Source: Heliopora coerulea (lineage: Eukaryota; Cnidaria; Anthozoa; Scleralcyonacea; Helioporidae). Taken from it: 64,000 nt of DNA. The notes under the pieces were generated by a model. It had not been told where the DNA came from, made no database searches, and saw nothing but the letters and a program-made list of their open reading frames with translations. The translations under genes and the position numbers were made by a program. Shown in pieces: positions 42,713 through 53,649 of the stretch (position 1 is the stretch's first letter; each line of letters begins with the position of its first letter). Location of the stretch: assembly GCA_030142905.1 (NCBI GenBank), contig JASJOG010000052.1, forward strand, positions 763,001 through 827,000. The letters run 5' to 3'.

Positions 42713-42992
42713 ATCTCTTTGAGAAGTTAAGACAGCCTCGACTGAGGCGATTATATCGAGTGTCGAGGCTGTCTTAGCTTCTCAAAGAGATTTGGCAGAG
42801 GCAACAAAAGACGAGATCAGGAGTAGGGTCGCCTTCACCGTACAATCGGCCTCTATACGTGATACTAACTTGACGACAGTCGAAAAACAAGCACTCAAAC
42901 GACTAAAACATGACGAAAACATTGTCATACTACCAGCAGACAAAGGACGCGTTACTGTTGTTATGGACAAGACCGATTACTACGACAAAATG
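42511..42992. repeat. Near-perfect 232-bp inverted repeat (head-to-head PLE ends)
   Basis: Arms 42511-42742 and 42762-42992 are reverse complements with about three differences and a 19-nt loop. Both encode the first 67 codons of the PLE ORF. High identity implies a recent event, such as template switching during insertion. Confidence 0.9.
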
Positions 42993-43018
42993 CAACATCA
43001 GTTAGAACAAGATACTTG

Positions 43019-43748
43019 TCAAATGGTGTTTTGTTGTTCACGGGTGTGAGAATGGCTTCACACCTGTGTATTTACCCTGCAATGCTAACAATGAAGCTGC
43101 TACAGTATTCTAAAATTTCATAAAAGCAGTATAAAACTGGGGATTGCCCTCCAGAACCAGGTGTGATGTTGTTAGGGAACTGAAAATGTGGATGTTGTCA
43201 AGAATAAGTTAAACACTTGTGGTCCAGGTAAGAGGTCAGCTCTTGTGGGTAAGAGAATGCATAATCAACAAATTGAGTACCTCTGGTGGGATGTATTTAA
43301 GGATGTTTTAAACAATTGCCACAATCTGTTTTCATTAATGGAGGATCTGAATATCTTGTACTATTAAGCAGAGAATGAGTTATGGTGCTTACATTATGCA
43401 TTCCTTCATCACATAAACCATTGTTTGGATGAATGGTCTGCTGCCTGGTTGAGACATCCCATGTCCACAGCAAACAACTGTACACCCCTTCAGCTTTGGG
43501 TCCAAGGTTCATTGATGACATCTGAAGAAGGTACCAATCCTACTGAAGTAACTGACAAGTATGGTATTGACTGGGATGGACCTATCCCACTTGATGACAG
43601 TTCAGTGGACATTTCACTAACTAGTCCTGCTTTAACAAGAGAACAACTTACACAGTTTGAGGAAAGAACTGTGGCACTTCAAGAATCAACATTAACAGAA
43701 GACAAACTTAAACTTTATAAACTCACTAAAAAATATCTTCACCCTTAG
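43019..43748 (+). pseudogene. Integrase-core (rve-like) gene, copy A, 5' part lost
   Basis: Related to animal proteins with an integrase-core domain of the kind typified by WHIDGHHK..DGFSR motifs. Frames read VHG-like then NNEAAT and GLPSRTRCD remnants with stops and shifts, followed by an open C-terminal part (43425-43748) with WSAAWLRHPMSTAN and PLQLWVQGSL. Aligns with 46186-46899. The N-terminal half is missing, replaced by the PLE. Confidence 0.6.
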
Positions 43749-44208
43749 TTAAATGTGAAATTCATGGCACCCCTCTGAATGAGCTACTTTTCTCACAAAC
43801 CAAAATGCAACATCAGTTAGAACAAGATACTTGGTTGTTTTTATTGTGCATATTTGAATTGAACTTTTACAATTTATTTTATAGATCAACAGCAAAACAG
43901 TTTCAGCACAACTCTAAACACAGCTGCATTGAAAAATTAAAATTACTTCATATAACTTAACCTTTAGACACCTTTAAATGGCAAGTGTTATCAAAGTAAA
44001 ATTTGCCTCAAATACAATCAATATCTATTTTAATGGTATATTTCTTTAAACATTGCTAAAGCAATGGCATTAAAACATTATATTGCAAATATGTGCAAAG
44101 TACAAAGATTTTTTACCAAATGTAATTCTTATCCTGAGAAACATTTTCCTGTTTCAAATGACTGTGTAGAGCAGTTCATTTAAAGGTTCATCAAAGTTTA
44201 AAAATCCA
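43749..44208. other. 3' region of integrase gene copy A, non-coding
   Basis: Matches 46900-47353. Holds the source of the 33-bp filler found at 42986-43018 (here 43801-43833). No gene seen. Confidence 0.6.
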
Positions 44209-45124
44209 AATGTCAATGAAACAAGCATAACTGAAACAGCCACCTGTGAATTGTGGTAAAACTGTTAATAAATTACTTTGGCATACTGGAGACCAGTTTA
44301 ACAAATTACATGTCATAGTACAGCCCAGGAATCTTCAATTGGCAGCTTGCTGTCTAGATGTGGCCCATGAAACCTTCTTGAATCTATTAAAATTTTGTGG
44401 CTTGGGAACGCCAAACAACCACGGCCTTTTCCATCCATAAAACCGGGCACTGTAAAAGAAAAAATCTCTGGCGTCCACAGTACGTAGACTATGCAGTAGA
44501 TCTCGGAGTGCAGTACACGCCACCAACACGATCACTCGTTGCTCAATAGTCGATTATTTATCACGGAAAAATCAGTAATTTTAAAGAAAATTGGACAATT
44601 TTAAAGGCTATTGTCCCTCCTCGGCATGTCTTCACTTAAAATTTGACAATTATACGCCAAGAACCTACACACGTTGAAAGTTCTCCACCAATTTCTTCGA
44701 TGTAACCTATACAAAATATACGTCGCACCTTGAAAAGTGGTCACTCCAATATGGCCGCCACAGCTGACTTCCGGCTTCACTTTTTGAACAATAGATGCTC
44801 TATCCAGTCCTATTTTTCAGATCAGTGGGTTGGAGTGCGGGAGAAAACGAAGCCCGCGAAATTCAACCTGCGCCATATTGGAGTGATCACTTTCTCGGTA
44901 ATGTTGTTGTAAGGCTATTACGATAATGGGGAAACTCAGTACGCAGTGCTGTGCTTTTGGCTGTAGTAAACGAAGAAAAAATGTGAAAGAAAACGACAAC
45001 AGTTTGAGGGATCTGACGATGAAGAATCCAGGTTAAAAAGAAAGTTTCCATGGACATTTCACTCGTAAGTATGGCATTGGGTGTCATTGCCGTCAAAAGT
45101 ATTATGTTTCTATATCATCTACCA
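44209..45124. other. Non-coding junction and second copy of the duplicated segment
   Basis: 44209-44740 has no partner in the window. From 44820 the sequence repeats 40270 onward. TGGTCACTCCAATATGGC (44741-44758) and GCCATATTGGAGTGATCAC (44871-44889) are inverted copies. No gene seen. Confidence 0.5.
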
Positions 45125-45440
45125 GATCATTATTATACAAGTTTTTGTTATTATTATTCCCAAGTTCATCACGATCATGCAATGTCTAGTTATAAATTTG
45201 CATTTCTTTGTTATTATTATACACTGCTTTGTTAGTATTATGCACTGTTGATTTGTTATTATTATGCACTGTTTCTTTATTATAAAGCATTGGTTTGTAT
45301 TGGTACATACTGTTGCGTTATCATTGTGCAATGTTTCATTATTTGTACCGATGTGTTATTATTAGGCACTGTTTCAGTATTATTTTGCAATGTTTCGATA
45401 TTATCATACACTGTGGCATTATTATGCAGTGTTGTACTAT
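45125..45440. repeat. Degenerate minisatellite, about 21-bp monomer
   Basis: About twelve variants of TTTGTTATTATTATGCACTG in a row, diverging strongly towards the right. In the first copy of the segment the corresponding DNA was lost where the PLE entered. Confidence 0.7.
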
Positions 45441-45513
45441 TATCATCTCCTAGCAAAATTTCATGTGCGTGTGAGTAGCTGTTACATTGAGCAGGGCAGA
45501 AAGATAAACAAAC

Positions 45514-46899
45514 ATGGTGACAGATTTCACTGTGAAGTTGAAAAATGTAATAACACCCAAATTAAGAGAGATTGTTTCTAGTGTTCATAGTGCTGATAAT
45601 TGCAACATAGCAGAAGAGCTTAAAGAAATTCAGAAGCTTGTCATTGTCTTAGTCTCCTTGACAAGAATACCAGAAGAAATATTCAATTTGTTGAGCAGTT
45701 CATGGTCAATTTTTTGAACATCAGAATTTGAACATGAGAGAAAATGCTATTTTCACTGGATAACCAGGTAGACCAAAGTATGCAGTTAGCAAGGAACAAC
45801 TCACGATACTTCTAAAAGCCAGGTTTAGTATTCGTTCAATTTCAGAGCTACTTCATGTGAGTTCACAGACTGGGGAATGACAAATGCAAGAATACAGTCT
45901 TTCAGTGCATTCCCTTTACACAGAAATACAAGATGATCAGTTACATGACATAGTAAGAGCAACTAAAAGAATGAACCCAAAATGTGGATTGAAAATGTTG
46001 ATGGGATACCTTGGCTCAAGGGGTATATTCGTCCCCAGACATCGTATGAGAGAAGCTCTTTCACGAGTTGATCCCCAGGGAGTGGCTACTCAATGGTGCA
46101 TGGCAACTAAATGACGTGTATACAATGTAACGAGGCTAAGTACTTCGACTCTGGCATTTTGATGGCAATCATAAGCTTGTCAAATGGCATTTTGTTGTTC
46201 ACGTGTTTGTGGATGGCTTCACTCGTGTTCCTGTGTATTTATCCTGCAACACTAACAATGAAGCTGCCACAGTATTCTCAAATTTCATAGAAGCAGTAGA
46301 AAACTGGGGATTGCCCTCCAAAACCAGGTGTGATGTTGTCATGGAACTGAGAATGTGGATGTTGTCAAGTATAAGTTAAACACTTGTGGTCCAGGTAAGG
46401 GGTCAGCTCTTGTGGGTAATAGTGTGCACAGTCAACAAGTTGAGTGCCTCTGGTGGGATGTATTTAAGGATGTTTAAAGAATTTCCATGAGCTGTTTTCA
46501 TTAATGGAGCATCTGTATATCTTGGAGCCTGTAGCAGAGAATGAGTTATGGTGCTTACATTATGCATTCCTTCGTCACATAAACCATTGTTTGGATGTGT
46601 GACCTGCTGCCTGGTTGAGACATCCCATGTCCACAGCAAACAAATATACACCCCTTCAGCTTTGGGTCCAAGGTTTATTGATGACATCTGAAGAAGGTAC
46701 CAATCCCATTGAAGTAACTGACAAGTTTGGTATTGACTGGGATGAACCTGTCCCACTTGATGTCAGTTCAGTAGACATTCCACCAACTAGTGAACAACTT
46801 ACACAGTTTAAGGAAAGAACTATGGCATTTTGAGAATCAACATTAAGAGAAGACAAACTTAAACTTTACAAACTGGCTAAAGAATATCTTTACCCTTAG
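45514..46899 (+). pseudogene. Integrase-core (rve-like) gene, copy B, disrupted
   Basis: The order of parts is that of an intact family member but in broken frames: an N-terminal helical segment (45514-45717, MVTDFTVKLKNVITPKLREI), a helix-turn-helix-like stretch RPKYAVSKEQLTILL and RSISELLHVSS (about 45770-45880), a second helical part with GYLGSRGIFVPRHRMREAL (45884-46114), then the DDE-type core (about 46140-46400: DGNHK, FVDGFTR, NNEAAT, GLPSKTRCD) and the C-terminal WLRHPMSTANK..PLQLWVQG part. At least four breaks. Host or transposon origin cannot be settled. Confidence 0.65.
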
Positions 46900-47356
46900 T
46901 TAAATGTCAAATTCATGGCACCCCTGTGAATGAGCTACTTTTCTCACAAACCAAAATGCAACATCAGTTAGAACAAGATGCTTGGTTGTTTTTATTATGC
47001 ATATTTGAATTGAACTTTTACAATTTGTCTTATAGATCAACAGCAAAACAGTTTCAGCACAACTCTAAACACAGCTGCATTGAAAAATTAAAATTACTTC
47101 AAATAAATAAATATTTAGACACCTTTAAGTGGCAAGTGTTATCAAAGGAAAATTTGCCTCAAATACCATCAATATTTTAATAGTATATTTCTTTAAAAAT
47201 TGCTAAAACAATGGCATTAAAAGATTATATTGAAAATATGTGCAAAGTACAAAGATGTTTTAGCAAATGTAAATCTAATGCTGAGAAACATTTTTGTGTT
47301 TGAAATGACTGTGTAGAGCAATTCATTTAAAGGTTCATCAAAGTTTAAAAATCCTG
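46900..47356. other. 3' region of integrase gene copy B, non-coding
   Basis: Matches 43749-44208; ends where AT-rich repeats begin. No gene seen. Confidence 0.6.
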
Positions 47357-47395
47357 ATATCAAATACATGTATATCTATATATACATACATACAT

Positions 47396-47429
<34 letters not shown>

Positions 47430-47540
47430 ATATCAAACATTATAATCACCTGACAAGTGTGGTAAGCTCCGCTTCCCATACGAAACAAATTTGTAGTGAT
47501 TAAAATTTTAAATGAAATAATTCAAGTTTGTCGATTCGTC

Positions 47541-47592
<52 letters not shown>

Positions 47593-47690
47593 GACGAGTA
47601 TATATATATATTTATACATATATATATATGTATATATATGTATAAATATATATATATATATATATACATATATATATTTATGGTCTATTT
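47357..47690. repeat. AT-rich satellite-like tract with large palindromes
   Basis: Contains TA/TATG arrays (47370-47433), a 62-nt perfect palindrome 47536-47597 (TCGTCGTAC, 44 nt of TA, GTACGACGA) and a second palindromic tract at about 47600-47675 built from ATACATATATA. It abuts the 3' end of a PLE. Confidence 0.85.
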
Positions 47691-48030
47691 GGTTAATGTC
47701 TAAGCTTTGAGCAACTGCCGTTACACGGTGTTTCACGCTTACGCGATCATCAGACGACTAATTACATTTAACTACGTTGTCCCTTTTATGCTCTTCAGGG
47801 CGCGATGGCATCATCCTTCAGGAATTTGAGGAATTTGCTAATTGTCCGGCTGTGTGTCTTTATAGTTGCGGAGGAGGAATTTGTTTATGTGACGGCAATT
47901 GGACAGTAGTTCGTTTCTTTTGTTTAGGCGTGGGATGTTTTGGAAAATTATGTGATACTTCTCTGTGAGGCAAAGGTTGCATTGCTGGGACCCATTTCGG
48001 AAGGTAGGAGCTTTGTCGAAGATTGACCAT
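47691..48030 (-). mobile_element. Penelope-like element 3' end, between AT tract and unit 4
   Basis: The minus strand reads the C-terminal end of a GIY-YIG PLE protein (CNLCLTEKYHIIF, LNKRNELL, HINKFLL), then a 3' tail with a hammerhead-like CTGATGATCGCG..CGTGAAAC at 47721-47757, then the (TA)n tract. Its right junction equals that of 17689-17886. Confidence 0.7.
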
Positions 48031-48745
48031 CAACTTTGCTGAGCATTGCAATTCCAACATTTGCAATCACAACCTATCACTAATCAATCATTAGTTAAAC
48101 CTCAAAGATAACGAACCACTGAAGCGCCTTTTTTTAACACAACAAAATGCATCTTTTATTTACGAACATCACTTCATCCTAAGAAAAAAATTATCTTAAA
48201 TTTTTATGATGATATAGTGGGCAGAATGGAGGGAATGTTCCTCTATGTTCGATAAAATATACAGCAAATTATCTGCTGGATAAGTTATTAATTTTGGGCT
48301 TCACACACTCTGGAACTGAAGGTACTGGTAGTTTTTCCCCAAGCTCGCCAAGGTGCAGGATCACCAATATGTGGGATCAATGAGAAAGAGGGTAGCCTGG
48401 ACAACTGTTCCAGGGACAAAACCATACTGGGGGCCCAGAAAGTATACCTGGCTACAGGTGTTTCACAGAAGAAGATTTCTCTAACTCATTCATAACTCAT
48501 GAGTATATCATTCAATCAGATGCGCTGAATAGCACCACGTGAGAAAACTTCAAATACTGTGGAAGTACTGGACAGAAGACTTGAACTGTTTTTTCCAGTC
48601 GTTGCGCTGGAAATAACAGTTCAAGTTTTTAGGCTTGAAATATAATTTCACACCATCAGTTTATTTATCTATACACTCATAAGTAATACACTAATTCATT
48701 GTGGCAATACACTAATTGATTCTGAGAAATCATTCAAAGGCCTCC
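48031..48745. other. Non-coding left part of unit 4
   Basis: Matches 200-760 of unit 1. No gene seen. Confidence 0.6.
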
Positions 48746-49039
48746 ATTGGTGTCCTTCATGGGGACATCAATTTTTCGGGGTTGAAGGATTGCTGGGATG
48801 ACAATGGAAGTTCCATGAAGAACGAGAAAAGCATCTTGGTTGACGGTTAACTCTTTCTGGGTTTTTTTGAATGACTGGACTATCCTTTGACTGACTGCTG
48901 GCAGTGTCTTAGTCTTGTGCAAGTTTCCTGTTTGGACTGTTTGTATGACTGCTTGCAGGTTGAGATCACTCTTTGTTGTCTCCTTGATTTCTTTCATAGT
49001 CATTGCTTTTGGAGTTGAATGGAAAGAGAAGAAGTTCAC
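48746..49039 (-). pseudogene. Gypsy RNase H-integrase linker fragment
   Basis: Reads LNLQAVIQTVQTGN, then DAFLVLHGTSIVIP, the usual linker in front of the integrase H2C2 domain in Gypsy polyproteins. Truncated by the unit 4 junction. Confidence 0.6.
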
Positions 49040-49077
49040 ATATTCTTCTGCTTGTTTAACAGTGTTCGGTTGGTCGC

Positions 49078-49404
49078 TTAATGTTGAATTTGGATGTCTT
49101 GAAATGTACTCAGCCGGATTCTGAACACCGGGACGGTATTCGACCTGTAATCTGTAAGGTTGTATCTCTCAACTCTGGCTGGTTGTTTACTGCTGGGGTC
49201 ATTGAACAAGCGTTCAAGAGGCTTATGATCAGTAATGACACGAAATTCTGTACCATAGAGATAGAGATGGAATTTGGGACATGCCCAAACAATGGCTAGG
49301 GCCTCTCGTTCATTTTGAGAATATCTTGTCTCAGCAGGAGTAAGTGCTCTACTCACATAACTAACAACTCGAGATGGTTTGAATGAGGATGGCCCCAAGG
49401 CCAA
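49078..49404 (-). pseudogene. Gypsy RNase H fragment
   Basis: Contains VVSYVSRALTPAETRYSQNE and REALAIVWACPKFHLYLYG, then VITDHKPLERLF, the standard Gypsy RNase H boxes. The start of the domain is in another frame (49405-49540). Confidence 0.75.
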
Positions 49405-49541
49405 CTGGGCTTACATCAACGAATAACTCTGTATTACTTTCGCTGTCATAATAGGCCATCGTGGTTTCACTGGTCAGTTTCTCTTCCATGGCATCTAGTA
49501 CTCGTTGCTCTGTGGTCGACCAATTCCATTTGGAGTTATTC

Positions 49542-50222
49542 TTAGTTAATTGGCATAAATCTAACGCAGAAATTTACCATTCGGAGTAATCTTCGAACTT
49601 CTGTGGGGTTTGATGGTGGCTTTGCTTTCATAATAGCTTCAACTTTACGAGGATCTGGAGAGATGCCTTCAGCTGAAAATTTATACCCAAAATACTCGAC
49701 GCTACTTTTGTTGAACCCACATTTGGCTTTGTTAAGTGTAAGGTTGCGATCTTTCAGACGTTGGAATGTTGCGTTAAGATTGCTATCATGTTCTTGACTT
49801 TTACCGTACACCAAATTATCGTCACTAATGTTCATTATTCCTGGGATGCCTTGCAAGGTTTCTCTGATTACATTTTGAAATATCTCTGCAGCTGACGTTA
49901 CTCCGAAATTTAGGCGTTTGTAACGACGAAGGCCTAGGTGGGTGCTAAATGTGGTAATGTAACGAGATTGTTCAGCGAGTTCTATTTGGTGGTACCCTTG
50001 ATTTAGATCCAATTTCGAAAATACGCACGCTTTATCGAGGTCGGTTGTTATCTCATTAATGGTTGGGGTGATGTGGTGTTCACGCTTTATGGTTTTGTTG
50101 GTGTTCCTTATGTCAAGGCGTATGCGAATGCCGTCGGGATTCTTGGGCTTTGGTGCAGTTACAAGTGGTGATACCCATGGGGTTGGACCGGTGACCTTTT
50201 CAATGATGTCTTCTTTTTCCAA
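49542..50222 (-). pseudogene. Gypsy reverse transcriptase fragment
   Basis: 226 codons: TPWVSPLVTAPKPKNPDGIR, FSKLDLNQGYHQIEL (catalytic Asp), FGVTSAAEIFQ, and ISDDNLVYG as the active-site box, then GYKFSAEGISPDPRKVEAI. A stop at the upstream end (TAA near 50226) separates it from the linker. Nearest to K02A2.6/mag-like Gypsy elements from memory. Confidence 0.8.
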
Positions 50223-50617
50223 GGCTTAGAGCTCCTTTTCAACCAGTTTGCGTACATGAAATGGTATTGGATGGTGTAGCTGTGCTACAGGTTGAATGGT
50301 TTTGTCAATATGAAGATCGACTTGCCGGTTTTTTAATTTACCAACACCGTGAAACAATTGATCAGGAATGAGGACAGATCTTCGCTTTGTACTCGGAGCT
50401 ATACGGTTTGTCAAAATGATTAATCCAAGGTTTCGTGCAGTTGAGAAGGATAATAATGAACCACGAAGTTTTCGGTCATTGGGAACTACGAAGAAATTTG
50501 CATTATCTGAGTTGCCGGAGTTCTTTATTTGTGCAGAAAAAGTTCGCAGAATCTTGAGCGGTTTACAGGATTTGTATCGATATAGTGTGACTGATGTCGG
50601 TGCAATTTGACTTTGTT

Positions 50618-50900
50618 TTAAATGGGAGAAAAATCACGCCGTTCGATAAGATTAACTGTCGCGCCAGTATCGGTTATGAATTCTATAGGTGAGCCATGGA
50701 TGTTGAGTTTTGCCACTGGAAGTTTGGAAGGGTTCTTTCTAACAGAGAAAATGTTCTCTTCTTCGCTTCTCTTCAATACTGTTAATTGTTGACTTCGGAT
50801 TGCGGCGGTTCCCACAGTCGTAATTTTGCGATTTTTTGATGACCTACACACTACTGCGAAGTGATTTTGTTTGCCACAGTTACATGTCTTTCCTTTGGCT
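50618..50900 (-). pseudogene. Gypsy zinc knuckle and aspartic protease remnant
   Basis: Zinc knuckle CGKQNHFAVVC near 50850-50885, then PVAKLNIHGSPIEF and the protease site TDTGATVNLIE. Same layout as 1713-2070. Confidence 0.7.
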
Positions 50901-51059
50901 GCGGGGCACGATGAGGGTAAGGTCCATTGCAGAAGTAACAGGATTTTTTCGTATTATTGTGTTTGCCAAATTCGCCTTTCGGTTTGGTTTTTTATTGGGT
51001 GTGACGAAGTTTTACTTGATAAACACGTTCGGCGTTGTTTTCCTCAATGTCTTTCGCTT

Positions 51060-51650
51060 ATTGGCCGGAGAGTTCGTACGCTCGGCCAAAATGTAGAAGT
51101 TGTTGGAGCGTCATTTGTTCCCTCAAGGCTCGTCTTCTGACGTGTGGTGAAGAACAATTTTGAACAATCTGTGTTTTTATTTCGCGATCGGGGTCGGTGA
51201 ATTCGTACGTTGTTGCTAAATGTCTTAGTCGAGTATGAAAGCTATCCAGAGTTTCGTCTTGGCGCTGAGTTGCCAGTCGGAATTTGTGTGTTTGGAATTC
51301 AATATTCTTCTTTGGTTAAAATTACCCTGATAGTGACTCGACAGCTTGGTCGAAATCATCTTCAGATCTTTTTTGTGCATCGGTGAATGACTCAAATATA
51401 TCATAGACTTCTGTTCCAGATAAATGAAGAAGTAATGCTCGCTTACGCTTTTTTGATGAGATATCCATCGCTACCATTAAATTGTTGAATCGATGCAACC
51501 ATTTCTTCCGTCGGATCGCCATTGATGATGTTGTTGGTTGGTCCATATGGACAATCAGGAATGGTTCGAAGTTTGGAATAGCTTCTGATATGTTTTGCAC
51601 TCGTCTACTAAATTCACAGAATTTCTTTAACGATGTGTCGCTCAGGGATT
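51060..51650 (-). pseudogene. Gypsy gag remnant, second copy
   Basis: Matches 2246-2830 without its TGA, but with a frameshift near 51320 (TTCTTTGGTTAAAATT region). Ends in the same RAYELSGQ-stop. Confidence 0.65.
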
Positions 51651-52062
51651 ACTAGCATTAGTTAGTTCTGTTTTGTTTGGATTGATTTCAGTATAGATCG
51701 GATATTTTGTTTTGAATCTTTATTTAGTTATCCCGCTCGTCACCAAATGTAATAATTAGAACCTATTGTTACTGTAAACTAAACTCACTAGACATTGACT
51801 AGAGCAAAACTTACAAAATGTCAGTTTGGTATTGAATAGTTTAATGATATTTACGATAGTTATTCTATGAGCAGATCGTGAACAAAGGCAAAGCTCGAAG
51901 CCCCAAGTTGACTATCGCTAAAGCGAGTTGACTATCGCTAAAGCGAGTTGACGAATAGTTTTAGCATAAACTTGTCGTTTTATTAATTTTTAGTTCGATT
52001 ATTACGGTAAACTTAGCATAGTTTTGTGATTATCATGCTTTTGAAAATATCCCCTTATAATA

Positions 52063-52270
52063 ATTTCACATGTCATTTCACGCACGAAAATGATACTTCA
52101 CATGTGAAAATGTTTCAAATTCATAAGTGAAATCAAATTTCATATGTGAATCTTCCATTTCATTTGTGAAATTCATGTTGCGTACAGCAATATTTCACAT
52201 GTGAAGTTTCGAACCAGGCCATTTTCAGATGTAAATTAGGCATTTCATAAGTGAAAACTTTCCAATTTCA
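52063..52270. repeat. Cluster of palindromic TTTCACATGTGAAA-like motifs, unit 4
   Basis: Same order as unit 1, with about eight motifs, several changed in one arm (e.g. TTCATAAGTGAAA). An extra direct duplication GACTATCGCTAAAGCGAGTT lies just to its left (about 51910-51950). Confidence 0.7.
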
Positions 52271-52486
52271 TACTATATGGACCGATGAAGAGTGGCCCTC
52301 ACTGTACCTCCAAGTAGAACAGGTTAGCTTGCTGATATGGTTATCCAGTATAAATAAAGACACTTTATCCTATAGGCGCATTCGACTATGGCGACGTCAT
52401 TTTATATTTGATATCAGCGGATAGTCAATGGTAGGGCAGGCAACGAAGTTCACCGATTATTCATGATACGAAACGACAAATCCATT

Positions 52487-53387
52487 CTAATTGCATACGT
52501 TCACGTTGGTTTTAAACATCCTCCAAAATGCATTCCGGTACATCCCGACTCTCCATATATATATCACTGGGTTGATGATGAAGTTCAGCAATGAAAAAGT
52601 ATACAGATACCTTCTAGTGTATACCGGAAACGGAGTTATAACACAGTTCAAATATGAATGACTGCAACTTAATAATATCACATTGGATATTTGACAAGTT
52701 CCAACAGTGACAAACACTATAATGGCCAAAATTACAGAAAGAGCACAAGCCTTATTGTAAAGGCGCCTGGCCGGTTCCTGATTCTGTGATATAGCCGCTG
52801 ACATTTGTCTTTCGACCTTAAGTCTCCAGGCGATGAACATGTAAACTAACGCGATTAGCAAGCAAATAAACAAGGAAAAAATGAATCTGAAGAATTGAAA
52901 AGACGTAGACCAGGAATAGTAGTAATGAATAGGAACGAGTGAAAGTGCTGTTATCCAAATACTTAACATAGCGAAAAAAATTCTTTTAATGGTCAAGATG
53001 TCCTTCCATGTATAACGCTTTGTTATGACCACAGCCCTTTCAATGGCCATGAGAAGTATTGCTGATAAAGACACAGTAATTGCACAATCATTTACAAGAA
53101 TAAACACTGAATATTTCTGTATCAACCCTGCATATGTCGATTTGACAATTTCTGAACAAAAAAGACTTAAACCAAACATTGTGTCTGCAATTGCCAGGTT
53201 TGCCACATGATACGTGATCCGCTTACGCTTCACGAGGTCTCTGTTTCTTGCAAGAACGACCAAGAAGGCGGCATTGAGGACGAATGAGACACAAGCCTGG
53301 CTGATCACCACTACGGAAGACTGTAAAATCTTTCTGATTGTTGACCAGTGTTGAATATGTCGTATTAAAGGTAACGTTTTTGGGCAT
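52487..53387 (-). pseudogene. Class A GPCR copy 4, early frameshift
   Basis: From TM1 to the C-terminus the frame is open and well kept: LSFV-type TM1 (VSFVLNAAFLVVL), LAIAD in TM2, MAIERAVVITK after TM3, TM5 VYMFIAWRLKVE, TM6, NPVIYIWRVGMYRNAFW. The shared start ATG is at 53387 but a 2-nt deletion near 53319 (after about 22 codons) puts the start and the body in different frames; no ATG lies in the body frame before TM2. It could be rescued only by an unseen upstream exon or start. Lacks the Cys-Gly-Pro of TM6 (TVGTC). Confidence 0.8.
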
Positions 53388-53649
53388 TTCTTTTCTATTT
53401 TAAACAAAGAAGAGAAATATCTTTCAAAAGTTCGTTAACTCTCTCCTATCCAAAGGTCTCCATTTGATCAGTAAAGTTGTCTGGCGTTAGTCGAAAAAAA
53501 ATAACAGAAGACGAATCTGGAAAATAAGGAATTTGATATTGATTAATAAAAATTTTGCCCAGGGTTATCATGAATGTAGACTTACTTAAAAGTGCAACCA
53601 ATAAGAGGTCGTATCGATATTTCAGGCGTCGATCTTGAGGAGGGATGCA

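Larger units (their letters stand above)
40660..42742 (-). mobile_element. Penelope-like element, 5'-truncated
   Basis: Minus-strand PLE in the first copy of the integrase segment. The break points are ATTTGCATTTCTTTGTTAT (continuing at 45212 in the second copy) and TCAAATGG (46186). It carries a long ORF, a 3' tail with a hammerhead-like motif at 40741-40787, and at its 5' side a head-to-head partial copy (42762-42992). Such partial inverted copies are common for Penelope-like elements. Confidence 0.85.
48746..51754 (-). mobile_element. Ty3/Gypsy body lacking both complete LTRs
   Basis: The minus strand reads gag, protease, RT, RNase H and the region before integrase. The right edge has the primer-site-like TGGTGACGAGC and only nine bases of LTR before unit sequence; the left edge cuts off before the integrase zinc-binding part. 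About 330 bp of unit sequence around the insertion are missing too, so a deletion on each side, or a rearrangement, removed LTRs and flanks. Closely related to 791-3033. Confidence 0.8.

Noticed and set aside
45119..45331. 70-codon minus-strand frame rich in CIIIT repeats
   Set aside because: It is the translation of the degenerate minisatellite.
47500..47736. Open frames of YIYIYI repeats on both strands
   Set aside because: Product of (TA)n translation only. The same holds for 16912-17160 and 37215-37418.
52487..53407. A 306-aa receptor with a novel N-terminus
   Set aside because: The extra N-terminal residues are the shared leader and first codons read in a wrong frame from a TTG; a 2-nt deletion explains it.
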